Part shown: piece after piece, positions 25,736 to 33,132 of the stretch
How the letters are laid out: the number at the start of each line of letters is the position of its first letter
How positions within the stretch are numbered: the stretch's first letter is position 1
Assembly (NCBI GenBank): GCA_038236705.1
Contig: JBBRZN010000015.1
Coordinates: 1 to 51,049, forward strand
Direction of reading: 5' to 3'
DNA: 51,049 nucleotides
Source of the DNA: AC-32 sp038236705
Lineage (GTDB): Bacteria; Actinomycetota; Thermoleophilia; Gaiellales; Gaiellaceae
Translations under genes and position numbers: made by a program
The notes under the pieces: model-generated
What the model was told of the DNA's origin: nothing
What the model saw: only the letters and a program-made list of their open reading frames with translations
The model's database searches: none

Positions 25736-26180
25736 CTAAGGAAGCTTCGGCAGGTCTGGAGCCGGGGGAACACTAGGCAGATCGGGAAGCGTCACCGGCG
25801 GTACCTGCACCGGCAGCGGCGGAACCTCGACCTTCACGGGCAGCGGTGGCGGCGGAGGAACGGTCACGGGGACAGCCGCAGGGACAGGCGCAGGGACACC
25901 CCCGGGGACAGGCGCGGGGACAGGCCCCGGGTGTGTCCCCGAAGGTTGCGGCACGGCCGCTGGGGCGGGCGCCGGCATTGCCCTACGGCCACCCGTTCTG
26001 GCGGTTCCATCCTCGGCGCGGGCGGACGAGGGGCTGGAGCGGCTGCGGGCCGGCAGGGCTCCGCCGGCCGGAGTCTGCAACGACGCAGGCACGGGGGCGA
26101 GGGCCGCCGCTGGCGTCGGCGATCCAGCGCCGCCAACGTGTTCGCGCAGCGACGGCGTCCCGAGGGCCAGGCCCTGTAGC
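25736..26180 (-). pseudogene. Frameshifted proline-rich tail of the sigma factor gene
   Basis: In the frame shifted from the sigma factor's, the DNA reads without a stop from about 26180 to TAG 25736. It encodes a Pro/Val-rich tail: PVPGGVPAPVPAAVPVTVPP and then PLPVKVEVPPLPVQVPP. Such extracytoplasmic tails after a single membrane helix occur in ECF-type sigma factors of this lineage. In the sigma frame proper the sequence after the helix is Arg-rich and looks wrong. The simplest reading is a one- or two-base indel near 26165-26180, real or from sequencing. The tail DNA holds a repeat of about 12 bp based on CCTGTCCC. Confidence 0.6.
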
Positions 26181-26810
26181 GACGACCACCGTCGCCGCTG
26201 CCACCTTGACCGCCGCGCCGCCCAGGAGCGACTTGCCGGATGCGACCGAGCCCACGTTGAGACCGCCCCAGACTCGACCGCGGGAACGTTCGAGCTTGCT
26301 TGCGAGCGAGCGCCGGGCGCGGAAGAGCAGCGTCTCGACCGCCGCCTGGGTGGTCTCGAGCTCCGCGGCGACCTCGCGGTACGAGAGCCCCTGCCACTCG
26401 CGCAAGAGGATTGCGCGCCGCTGGTTCGGCGTCAGTTCGGCCAGCGCGTCCACGAGGCCGGCCAGCTCGTCGTGCTCGGGCACGGGCGCCGCCACGGCGT
26501 CGCGCATCTCACCGTCGTCCGAGACGATCTCGACGCGGCTTCGCCGCCAGGCCGAGCGCCTGCGCTCGTGGCAGACGTTCTCTGCGATCTTGTAGAGCCA
26601 CGCCGCCTCGGCGTGCGGCACGACCCCGGTGCGCAGGCTGCGGTACGCGTTCAGAAAGGTGTGCTGAACCGCGTCCTCGGCCTCCTCGTAGGAGGGCAGG
26701 CGGCGCCGGCAGTAGCCGAGGATCATGCTCGAGTAGCGTTCGTAGAGCAGGCCCGCCTGCGCGGCCTCGACAGTCGCGACGGACTCGGGAATTGAGGGTG
26801 CGGCACTCAT
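25983..26810 (-). CDS. ECF-type RNA polymerase sigma factor, membrane-tailed, with a likely C-terminal frameshift
   Basis: A 275-residue sigma-70 family protein. Region 2 (about 20-90) has YERYSSMILGYCRRRLPSY, AEDAVQHTFLNAYRSL and EAAWLYKIAENVCHE; region 4 (about 115-170) has LAELTPNQRRAILLREWQGL and the HTH SYREVAAELETTQAAVETLLFR. After it, residues 194-212 (SLLGGAAVKVAAATVVVAT) form a hydrophobic helix, implying a sigma factor that is itself membrane-bound. From about residue 213 the frame becomes implausibly Arg/Trp-rich, while a Pro-rich tail continues in another frame to 25736. No anti-sigma gene is adjacent; the tail may serve as sensor, which is inference. ATG 26810 precedes region 2 normally. 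Confidence 0.82.
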   Translation of the reverse strand: MSAAPSIPESVATVEAAQAGLLYERYSSMILGYCRRRLPSYEEAEDAVQHTFLNAYRSLRTGVVPHAEAAWLYKIAENVCHERRRSAWRRSRVEIVSDDGEMRDAVAAPVPEHDELAGLVDALAELTPNQRRAILLREWQGLSYREVAAELETTQAAVETLLFRARRSLASKLERSRGRVWGGLNVGSVASGKSLLGGAAVKVAAATVVVATGPGPRDAVAARTRWRRWIADASGGPRPRACVVADSGRRSPAGPQPLQPLVRPRRGWNRQNGWP

Positions 26811-27078
26811 GGCTGGCGACAGCGACCTGGTGCGTGGAAAACGGCCTCACACTCAGTGTGTGGACAATGCGCGAGATTGCAAGAGGGGCCGCGAGCGCCC
26901 CTCCGCCAGACGCGCTCGCGATCCGCGCCTGTCGGCCCTTTTCGAGCAGTGGCGATCACGTCGCGCATGAAGCAGCCCTTCGTCAGGTAGCGACTGCGCC
27001 TGCCCGGAGATCGCAAACCTGCGCCTGCCGTGGCAAGATCACTCTTCCAGGTGACAGCGCCACGTGGAAGGAAGCCGG

Positions 27079-27396
27079 ATGCGCGTCTGTGCCGATTGCA
27101 AAGGGGAGTTGGAGGCGGCCTATCGCTTCTGCCCCTGGTGCGCGGCCCCGCAGCGGCGCAAGCTGGTCGAGTTCTTCCGCGCCCACCCGCGTGACGAGGG
27201 CCGGGCGCTGCGGGTTTCCCGCTACCTGACCGAAGATCCGCACGTCCGCTTCAGCGTCTGGAGCGCGGACGGCGTGGCGGAAGCCGCGGTCTCGCTGGAG
27301 GAGGACGAGGCGGCGCGGCTGGCCGCGTTCATCGCGGCTCCCGGCCCGCGCCCGCGGGCGCTCGACCGGCTGCTCGCGCTCCTGCCCCGAGGCTAG
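27079..27396 (+). CDS. Zinc-ribbon domain protein, unknown function
   Basis: A 105-residue protein. The N-terminal zinc ribbon has two Cys pairs, CADC and CPWC (residues 4-24), spaced as in double-psi/zinc-ribbon modules that bind one zinc. The rest is an acidic alpha/beta stretch (VSRYLTEDPHVRFSVWSADG, VSLEEDEAARLAAFI) without a known domain. ATG 27079 was preferred over GTG 27064 because a GGAAG ribosome binding site lies just before it and the ribbon starts at once. It converges on mreB, 3 bp apart. The role is unknown; nucleic-acid or protein binding is possible. Confidence 0.75.
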   Translation: MRVCADCKGELEAAYRFCPWCAAPQRRKLVEFFRAHPRDEGRALRVSRYLTEDPHVRFSVWSADGVAEAAVSLEEDEAARLAAFIAAPGPRPRALDRLLALLPRG

Positions 27397-27399
27397 CTT

Positions 27400-28443
27400 C
27401 TAGCGGCGGCCACGGACCTTGCGCTGAGCCTTCGCGGCCCGGTCCAGCGTCTCCAGCTCGTCCAGGCTTCGGCCGGCGCCCTCGGCCACGCAGGTCAGCG
27501 GCGACTCGGCCAGTTGCACCGGTAGGCCGACCTCGCTGCGCAGCCGCTCATCGACCCCGCGCAGGAGCGAGCCGCCGCCCGCCATCACGATCCCGCGCAC
27601 GCCCAGGTCGGCGGCCAGCTCCGGCGGGGTTCGCTCCAACGTGTCCTTGACCGCGCTGATGATCCGCGCGACCGGCGCTTCGAGCGCGCGCCGCACGTCG
27701 CCGCCCGTAAGGGTTATCCGCCGTAGGAGCCCCGTCACGAGGTCGCGCCCGGCTACGGTCGTCTCCGTCGAATCGTCGGCCGCCCAGGCAGAGCCGACCT
27801 CGATCTTCGCGACCTCGGCGGTCTCCTGGCCGATCAGCAGCTTGTGGGCGCTCTTGACATAGTCGACGATCGCGTCGTCCATCTCGTAGCCGCCGACACG
27901 GATCGACTCCCAGACCACCATCCCGCCGAGCGAGATCACCGCGACCTCGGTCGTGCCGCCGCCGATGTCGATCACCATGCTCGCGACCGCGTCGCCCACG
28001 GGCAGGTTCGCCCCGATCGCGGCAGCCATCGGCTCCTCGATCAGGTAGACGGAGCGCGCTCCCGCGGCGCGCGTCGCCTCGTCCACCGCGCGGCGCTCGA
28101 CATCGGTGATCCCGCTTGGCACGCAGAGCACGACCCGCGAATAGGCGAACCGGCTGCCACCGGCCTTCGAGATGAAGTGGCGCAGCATCTCCTCGGTGAT
28201 CTCGAAGTCGGCGATCACGCCGTGCCGCAGCGGCCGGATCGCGCGGATCGAGGCGGGCGTCCGGCCGATCATCCGCTTGGCCTCGGCGCCGACCGCGTGC
28301 ACGCGGCCCGTCTCCTCCGAGATCGCGACCACGGACGGCTCGAACAGCACGATTCCGCGCCCGCGAATGAATACGAGCGTGTTCGCCGTGCCGAGATCGA
28401 CCGCCATGTCGCGGCCGCTGCCGATTGACCCCCAGAGCCTCAT
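27400..28443 (-). CDS. mreB: Rod shape-determining protein MreB
   Basis: A 347-residue actin-fold ATPase that forms membrane-associated filaments and directs lateral wall synthesis. The phosphate-1 motif is MAVDLGTANTLVFI; VPSGITDVERRAV, YLIEEPMAAAIGA and the phosphate-2 motif VIDIGGGTTEVAVI follow, with GIVMAGGGSLLRG as the adenosine motif. Length is standard. No mreC, mreD or rodA lies next to it, so it is a solitary copy, either the only MreB or a paralogue. A TAGGGT box (28454-28459 on the minus strand) 10 nt before the ATG may be its promoter. Confidence 0.95.
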   Translation of the reverse strand: MRLWGSIGSGRDMAVDLGTANTLVFIRGRGIVLFEPSVVAISEETGRVHAVGAEAKRMIGRTPASIRAIRPLRHGVIADFEITEEMLRHFISKAGGSRFAYSRVVLCVPSGITDVERRAVDEATRAAGARSVYLIEEPMAAAIGANLPVGDAVASMVIDIGGGTTEVAVISLGGMVVWESIRVGGYEMDDAIVDYVKSAHKLLIGQETAEVAKIEVGSAWAADDSTETTVAGRDLVTGLLRRITLTGGDVRRALEAPVARIISAVKDTLERTPPELAADLGVRGIVMAGGGSLLRGVDERLRSEVGLPVQLAESPLTCVAEGAGRSLDELETLDRAAKAQRKVRGRR

Positions 28444-28501
28444 GCCCTGCTGGACCCTAGCTCCGCGGACCTCCGCCCGTGGCTAACCCGTACCAAGGGC
28501 G

Positions 28502-28978
28502 GTGAACCGCAATCTCTGGCTCTGCCTTGTTATCGCGGCGATGCTCGTGCCCGCTGCCGTATCGGCGGAGCCGCGGCTCTCGGTCGGCGCGGGTCTCAGC
28601 GTCGTCGTCCCGCACGGCTGGCACCTCTCTCGCTCGCCGGTGACGGTCTGTGACAGCCCAAGGCAGGTGCTCGTCGCAGCAACCGGCCCGGTGAGGCTGC
28701 ACACCTCCCTTCGCATTCCGCGGCGCTCGGCACTCGTGCTCCTGATGGAGGCCGGCGCCGGCCGATTTCCGACGCGGCCCGCGAAGTTCACGCTTCCGCC
28801 CCTCGGCAACCTCGGCGGTTGCTGCGAGATGCCGACCGGGCCGGGTGCAGAGCTCCTGTTCCGCGACCACGGGCGCAGGTTCTACGCCTTCGTCTACGTG
28901 GGGGAGCGGGCACCGCCCGGCGCTCCCCGAGACCTCCTTCGACTGCTGAACAGCTTGCGCGTGACGGCGCGTCCATAG
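28502..28978 (+). CDS. Small secreted protein of unknown function
   Basis: A 158-residue protein that I do not recognise. A Sec signal peptide covers 1-22 (LWLCLVIAAMLVPAAVSA). The mature part is beta-rich: LSVVVPHGWHLSRSPV, LVAATGPVRLHTSLRIP and FYAFVYVGERAPPGAPRDLLRLLNSLRV. The last block resembles the closing helix of small lipid- or PsbP-like domains, but this is weak. A CC pair (GGCCEMP) and one other Cys could bridge. GTG 28502 starts the signal. It is divergent from mreB and 23 bp before the peptidase gene. Confidence 0.65.
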   Translation: MNRNLWLCLVIAAMLVPAAVSAEPRLSVGAGLSVVVPHGWHLSRSPVTVCDSPRQVLVAATGPVRLHTSLRIPRRSALVLLMEAGAGRFPTRPAKFTLPPLGNLGGCCEMPTGPGAELLFRDHGRRFYAFVYVGERAPPGAPRDLLRLLNSLRVTARP

Positions 28979-28989
28979 CCGCGGATCGG

Positions 28990-28995
28990 TATAAC
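28990..28995 (+). promoter_or_regulatory. -10 box TATAAC, leaderless peptidase promoter
   Basis: TATAAC ends 6 nt before GTG 29002, with no ribosome binding site, inside the 23-bp gap after the secreted protein gene. Confidence 0.5.
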
Positions 28996-29001
28996 GCGGC
29001 C

Positions 29002-29901
29002 GTGAGGGCGACCGAAGGCCGGATTCCCTTCCACGGCGCCGAGACGTGGTATCGCTCGGTCGAGCCGGATCGCGGTGCCGACGCGATCCCGCTGCTCTGC
29101 CTGCACGGCGGCCCGGGCGCGAACTGGCTCCACCTCAAGCCCTACGAGGAGCTGGCCGACGAGCGCCGCGTCGTCTTCTACGACCAGCTCGGCTCGGGCA
29201 ACTCGGCGCTGTCGGGCCCGCACGACTCGGAGATGTGGGCGCCGGAGCTCTTCGTCGAAGAGGTGGACGCTGTGCGGGAGGCGCTCGGCCTCGACCGCGT
29301 TCACATCCTCGGCCACTCCTGGGGCGGGATGCTCGGCATGCAGTACGCGACCGGCAGGCCCGACGGCCTCGTCTCGCTGATCGTCGAGAGCTCGCCCGCC
29401 AGCGTCCCTGCCTGGATGCCGGAGCTGCGGCGGCTGCGGTCGGAGCTGCCACCCGAGGTCGAGGCGACGCTCCGCGAGCACGAGGAGGCCGGCGCCACCG
29501 ACGACCCGGCGTACGAGGAGGCGGTGATGGTCTTCTACCAGCGCCATCTCTGCCGCGTCGATCCGTGGCCCGACTGGCTCGTCGAGTGCTTCACGATCCT
29601 CGAGGCGAATCCGGAGGTCTACCGCTCGATGAACGGCCCGAGCGAGTTCCATGTGATCGGCACGATCAAAGACTGGGACATCACCGACCGCCTCGGGCAG
29701 ATCGACGTGCCGACGCTCGTCTTCTCCGGCCGCTACGACGAGGTGACGCCGGCGATGACGGAGGCGGTTCACCGCGGCATCCCGGGCTCGGAGTACGTCG
29801 TGCTCGAGGAGAGCTCGCACATGGCGCAGGCCGAGGAGCTCGAGGCGACGCTCGAGGTGGTGCGTGACTTCCTCGTGCGCGGCGAGCGTCGACAAAGCTA
29901 G
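29002..29901 (+). CDS. Proline iminopeptidase-family alpha/beta hydrolase
   Basis: A 299-residue cytoplasmic hydrolase of peptidase family S33. The oxyanion motif is LCLHGGPGANW; FYDQLGSGNS follows, and the nucleophile elbow is GHSWGGMLG. TLVFSGRYDEVTP carries the acid and SSHMAQAEE the His. The whole set is typical of prolyl aminopeptidases and the related L-amino acid amidases. It releases N-terminal proline or hydrolyses amino acid amides; the sequence does not separate them. GTG 29002 gives the usual short N-terminus (GRIPFHGAETWYRS). The open frame upstream to 28819 overlaps the secreted protein gene and is not coding. Confidence 0.9.
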   Translation: MRATEGRIPFHGAETWYRSVEPDRGADAIPLLCLHGGPGANWLHLKPYEELADERRVVFYDQLGSGNSALSGPHDSEMWAPELFVEEVDAVREALGLDRVHILGHSWGGMLGMQYATGRPDGLVSLIVESSPASVPAWMPELRRLRSELPPEVEATLREHEEAGATDDPAYEEAVMVFYQRHLCRVDPWPDWLVECFTILEANPEVYRSMNGPSEFHVIGTIKDWDITDRLGQIDVPTLVFSGRYDEVTPAMTEAVHRGIPGSEYVVLEESSHMAQAEELEATLEVVRDFLVRGERRQS

Positions 29902-30030
29902 TTCGATACACGAGGCACCCCGCCAGAGATACTCCACACCGGGCGTTTTTCACCAGAAACGTTGAAAGAGGCGCCTGTACTTCCGGTCTCGGAGTGCGAG
30001 CCAGCACCTAGCAGACGTCCACGAGAGAAC

Positions 30031-30063
30031 GGATGGGCGGCCGCGATGCACGGCCGCCCATCC
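30031..30063. terminator. 13-bp hairpin, probable terminator
   Basis: GGATGGGCGGCCG pairs perfectly with CGGCCGCCCATCC around CGATGCA. It lies between convergent genes (peptidase and arfB). No T run follows on either strand. Confidence 0.6.
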
Positions 30064-30080
30064 CTCCTAGCCTCTGAACC

Positions 30081-30176
30081 CCGGTGTCAGACACCTACAA
30101 GAAAGGGTGTCACGCTGTCCACAAACCCGGCTTTGATCAGGGCGGATTGGGTCACATCGGTGTCAGACACCGTGAC
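30081..30176. repeat. Paired-palindrome element, copy 1
   Basis: GGTGTCAGACACC occurs at 30083 and 30159. Short blocks between them (AAAG, GT, CACG, TCC, CC, TT, GCGG) and the trailing CCGTGACG recur in the same order in copy 2 at 35837-35923. The layout resembles REP/BIME repeats. Confidence 0.6.
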
Positions 30177-30213
30177 GAGACGCACCGTGACGACCATAGC
30201 GCGCTGGACGTTC

Positions 30214-30621
30214 TTACTTGAGACCGCGCCGCAGTCGCTTCACGTCGCTGCGGCGACGTTTGCCCTCGAGGCGCCGCTCGACCGATCCCTTGCTCGGCTT
30301 CGTGGGCTTGCGCTTGCGCGGGACCCGGAGCGCTTCTCGGAGCGCATCCACGAGCCGTTCGGTCGCCAGCTCGCGGTTGCGCCACTGGCTGCGCTCGTCC
30401 TGGGCGACCGCGCGCAGCACGAGGCCCGCCTTCGCGATCACCCTGCGCTTCTGCGCCTCCGAGAGGGCGGCCGAGGCCCCGACGTCGAACGTCGCCTCGA
30501 CGCGCGTGTCGCTCTTCTGCGCGTGCTGCCCGCCTGGCCCGCTCGAGCGCGAGAAGCGCAGCTCGATCTCCGAGCGCGGGATGGTGACCGACCGGGTTAC
30601 CTGAATAGACTCGCGCTCCAT
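30214..30621 (-). CDS. arfB: Ribosome-rescue peptidyl-tRNA hydrolase ArfB
   Basis: A 135-residue release-factor-like protein that enters stalled ribosomes and hydrolyses peptidyl-tRNA. The catalytic motif is SSGPGGQHAQKSDTRVEATF with GGQ; the domain begins VTIPRSEIELRFSR. The C-terminal tail is strongly basic (RKRKPTKPSKGSVERRL, then KRRRSDVKRLRRG), as needed to occupy the empty mRNA channel. ATG 30621 lies in CCATGG, a palindrome that also contains the ATG of the divergent HAD gene, so the two start codons overlap. ATG 30630 is an alternative adding three residues. Confidence 0.93.
   Translation of the reverse strand: MERESIQVTRSVTIPRSEIELRFSRSSGPGGQHAQKSDTRVEATFDVGASAALSEAQKRRVIAKAGLVLRAVAQDERSQWRNRELATERLVDALREALRVPRKRKPTKPSKGSVERRLEGKRRRSDVKRLRRGLK
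30606..30611 (+). promoter_or_regulatory. -10 box TAGACT, leaderless HAD-IIA promoter
   Basis: TAGACT ends 8 nt before ATG 30620 and lies inside the arfB coding start. GTGACC stands 16 nt upstream as a possible -35. Confidence 0.5.
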
Positions 30622-31399
30622 GGCCGCCATTCTCCTTGACGTCGACGGGGTCTTTCACGTCTCCGGCCGGCCCATCGACGGTGGCGGTCACGCGGTCACC
30701 CGTCTGCGCGAGGCCGGGCACCGGCTCCGGTTCGTCACGAACAACACCACGCACTCCCGCCGACAGCTCGCCGAGCAGATCCGGGGGCTCGGGGTGGAGC
30801 TCGAGGACGAGGAACTCCAGACGACGCCGCTGGCGGCCGCACACGCCCTCAAGGGAAAGCGGGTTCTCGCGCTGACGATGCCGAACATCGTGGAGGATCT
30901 CGAGGGGATCGAGCTCGTGGGCGAGGGCGCGGACGCCGTGCTTCTCGGCGGGGCCGAGGAGAGCCCGGACGTGAACAACCAGGTCTTCAGCTACACGAAC
31001 CTCGCCCGCGCGTTCGCGGAGCTCAACGAAGGCGCCGAGCTGTACTGCCTGCACAAGAACCGCTGGTGGCAGACGGTACGCGGCCCGCTGCTCGACGCGG
31101 GAGCTTTCGTCGCAGGGCTCGAATACGCTGCCGACCTTCAGGCGACGGTGCTGGGAAAACCGAGCGCCGCCTACTTCAATGCGGCCCTCGACGCGCTCGA
31201 CACGGACGCGAAGTTGACCTGGATGGTGGGCGACGACGTGGAGGCCGACGTCGGCGGCGCGGCTGCGTGCGGGCTGCGCACCGTACTCGTCCGTACGGGC
31301 AAGTTCCGACCGGACGCGGTCGAGGCCGCGAGGGTCAAGCCGGAAGGGATCATCAGCTCGATCGCGGCGCTGCCGGATTGGATCGAGTCGGCCCCGTAG
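30620..31399 (+). CDS. HAD-IIA family sugar/glycolate phosphatase (NagD-like)
   Basis: A 259-residue cytoplasmic phosphatase. Motif I is LLDVDGVF with Asp7 and Asp9, motif II is FVTNNTTHSR, motif III uses the Lys of LGKPSAAYF, and motif IV is MVGDDVEADVGGAAACGL. A C2 cap sits between motifs II and III, as in NagD, phosphoglycolate phosphatase and LHPP. The substrate is not set by the sequence. Its ATG overlaps the arfB ATG on the other strand. Its TAG stop is also the start of the -10 box of acpS. Confidence 0.88.
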   Translation: MAAILLDVDGVFHVSGRPIDGGGHAVTRLREAGHRLRFVTNNTTHSRRQLAEQIRGLGVELEDEELQTTPLAAAHALKGKRVLALTMPNIVEDLEGIELVGEGADAVLLGGAEESPDVNNQVFSYTNLARAFAELNEGAELYCLHKNRWWQTVRGPLLDAGAFVAGLEYAADLQATVLGKPSAAYFNAALDALDTDAKLTWMVGDDVEADVGGAAACGLRTVLVRTGKFRPDAVEAARVKPEGIISSIAALPDWIESAP

Positions 31400-31402
31400 T
31401 CT
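31397..31402 (+). promoter_or_regulatory. -10 box TAGTCT, leaderless acpS promoter
   Basis: TAGTCT begins with the stop codon of the previous gene and ends 7 nt before GTG 31410. Confidence 0.5.
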
Positions 31403-31409
31403 TTCCGCC

Positions 31410-31769
31410 GTGCGTGTCGGCGTCGACCTGATCGAGATCCCGCGGATCGCCCGCGCCCTGAAGCGCTATCCGGGCTTCCGCGAGCGCTGTTTCACCGAGG
31501 CCGAACGGGCCTACTGCGACTCCAAGCCAAACCCGCCGCAGCACTACGCGGCGCGCTTCGCCGGCAAGGAGGCAGTCGGCAAGGCGCTCGGCTCCGGCGT
31601 GCGCTTCACCTGGCGGGAGATCGAGATCGCCGGCCGGCCGAAGCCCGGGGTGACCCTCACGGGGAAGACCAAGGCGTGGGCCGAGCGCGTCGGGGCGGGG
31701 GAGATCGAGCTCTCGATGACGCACTCGCGCGACCTCGCCCAGGCGGTGTGCGTCGTCTCCGATGCTTGA
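31410..31769 (+). CDS. acpS: Holo-[acyl-carrier-protein] synthase
   Basis: A 119-residue cytoplasmic phosphopantetheinyl transferase that activates acyl carrier protein with coenzyme A. GVDLIEIPRIARAL holds the magnesium-binding Asp; FTEAERAYC, ARFAGKEAVGKAL with the Glu and Lys, and the C-terminal ELSMTHSRDLAQAV are the family motifs. Length is typical of trimeric AcpS. It overlaps the nnr gene by 8 bp. The acpS-nnr-alr order is a conserved actinobacterial feature. Confidence 0.96.
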   Translation: MRVGVDLIEIPRIARALKRYPGFRERCFTEAERAYCDSKPNPPQHYAARFAGKEAVGKALGSGVRFTWREIEIAGRPKPGVTLTGKTKAWAERVGAGEIELSMTHSRDLAQAVCVVSDA

Positions 31770-33132
31770 GCCCCTCTACAGCGCTGAAGAAATGAAGGCC
31801 GCCGAAGCGGGCCACGACGTCGAGGAGCTGATGGCGCGCGCCGGCGGCGCGGTCGCCGAGGAGGCGATGCGGCGCTTCCCGGAGGCGCGGCGCTTCGTCG
31901 CGGTCTGCGGCAAGGGCGCCAACGGGGGCGACGGGCGGATCGCGCTCGAGGTTCTGGAGGCGGCGGGCAAGGCGTCAAGGCAGGCGGAGGAAACGCCGCT
32001 CGAGGAGGCGGACGTGATCATCGACGCGCTCTTCGGCACCGGCTTCCACGGCGAGCCGCGGGAGGACGCTGCGCGCACGATCGAGGCGATCAACGCGGCG
32101 GGGGCGCCCGTTGTCTCGGTCGACCTGCCCTCGGGTGTGGACGCCTCGACCGGCGAGGTGGCGGGCGCCTGCGTCGAGGCCGCTGTGACGGTGACTTTTC
32201 ACGGGCCGAAGGTGGGGCTCGAGATCGCGCCGGGCCGCTTCCGCGCGGGCGACGTGGTCGTCGCCGACATCGGCCTCGAGCCGCGCGACACCGAACACAA
32301 GCTCGTGACGCCGGCGATCCTGGGAGCCATCCCGCGCCGGCAGGCCGACCAGAACAAGTACACATCCGGGACGGTGCTCGTCGTGGGCGGTTCGCGGGGG
32401 CTGACGGGCGCTCCTTCTCTCGCGGCCGAGGCGGCGTTCCGCGCCGACGCGGGCTATGTCGCGGTCGCGGTGCCGGACTCCACACTCGCCGTCTTCGAGC
32501 AGCGGCTGCTCGAGGCGGTGAAGCTGCCTTGCCCCGAGAAGGACGGATACATTTCGCCGCAGGCGGTCGAGCCGATCGTGGAGTTCGCGGCCAAGGCCGG
32601 GTCGCTCGCGCTGGGCCCGGGGCTCGGCCGCGGCCGGGGACCGAGCGAGGTCGTGCGGCTGCTGCTGGAGCAGCTCGACCGGCCGATCGTCGTGGACGCG
32701 GACGGACTCTACGAGCTGGAGCCGGTCGAGCGCTCGGCGCCGACAGTGCTGACCCCGCACGAGGGCGAGCTGGCGAGGCTGCTCGGCGAGGAGTCCGACT
32801 GGGTCGCCGCGCACCGGCTCGAGGCCGTGCGCCGTGGAGCGGAGCGATTCGGCTGCGTCTGCCTCCTCAAGGGCGCCGACACGCTGATCGCCGCGCCCGG
32901 GCAGGGCGTGCTCGTCTCGTCGCTCGGCACCCCGGCGCTCGCGACGGCCGGAACCGGCGACGTCCTGACCGGGATCGTCGCCGCGTTCCTCGCCAAGGGC
33001 GTGGAGCCGCGCCTGGCCGCCGCGGCCGCGGCGGCCGCGCAGCAGCTCGCCTCGACGCTGATCCCGCAGTCGGGCGCGATCGCGAGCGACATCGTCGGCG
33101 CGCTGCCGCTGGTGCTCGATGCACCGGTCTGA
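31762..33132 (+). CDS. nnr: Bifunctional NAD(P)H-hydrate epimerase/ADP-dependent dehydratase
   Basis: A 456-residue repair enzyme restoring hydrated NADH and NADPH. The N-terminal YjeF_N epimerase (about 1-180) has GKGANGGDGRIALEVL and ALFGTGFHGEPRE, SVDLPSGVDASTG and VTFHGPKVGLEIAPG. It is somewhat shorter than usual between the first two strands. The C-terminal carbohydrate-kinase-like dehydratase has GTVLVVGGSRGLTGAP, LGPGLGRG, VVDADGLYEL, LTPHEGELARLLG and ATAGTGDVLTG. ATG 31762 overlaps acpS and the end overlaps alr by 14 bp. Confidence 0.94.
   Translation: MLEPLYSAEEMKAAEAGHDVEELMARAGGAVAEEAMRRFPEARRFVAVCGKGANGGDGRIALEVLEAAGKASRQAEETPLEEADVIIDALFGTGFHGEPREDAARTIEAINAAGAPVVSVDLPSGVDASTGEVAGACVEAAVTVTFHGPKVGLEIAPGRFRAGDVVVADIGLEPRDTEHKLVTPAILGAIPRRQADQNKYTSGTVLVVGGSRGLTGAPSLAAEAAFRADAGYVAVAVPDSTLAVFEQRLLEAVKLPCPEKDGYISPQAVEPIVEFAAKAGSLALGPGLGRGRGPSEVVRLLLEQLDRPIVVDADGLYELEPVERSAPTVLTPHEGELARLLGEESDWVAAHRLEAVRRGAERFGCVCLLKGADTLIAAPGQGVLVSSLGTPALATAGTGDVLTGIVAAFLAKGVEPRLAAAAAAAAQQLASTLIPQSGAIASDIVGALPLVLDAPV

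Larger units (their letters stand above)
29902..30213. other. Intergenic region with terminator and paired palindromes
   Basis: This 312-bp stretch holds no convincing gene. It contains a very stable hairpin at 30031-30063 and a pair of GGTGTCAGACACC palindromes at 30083-30095 and 30159-30171. The first 130 bp show nothing I recognise. Confidence 0.6.
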
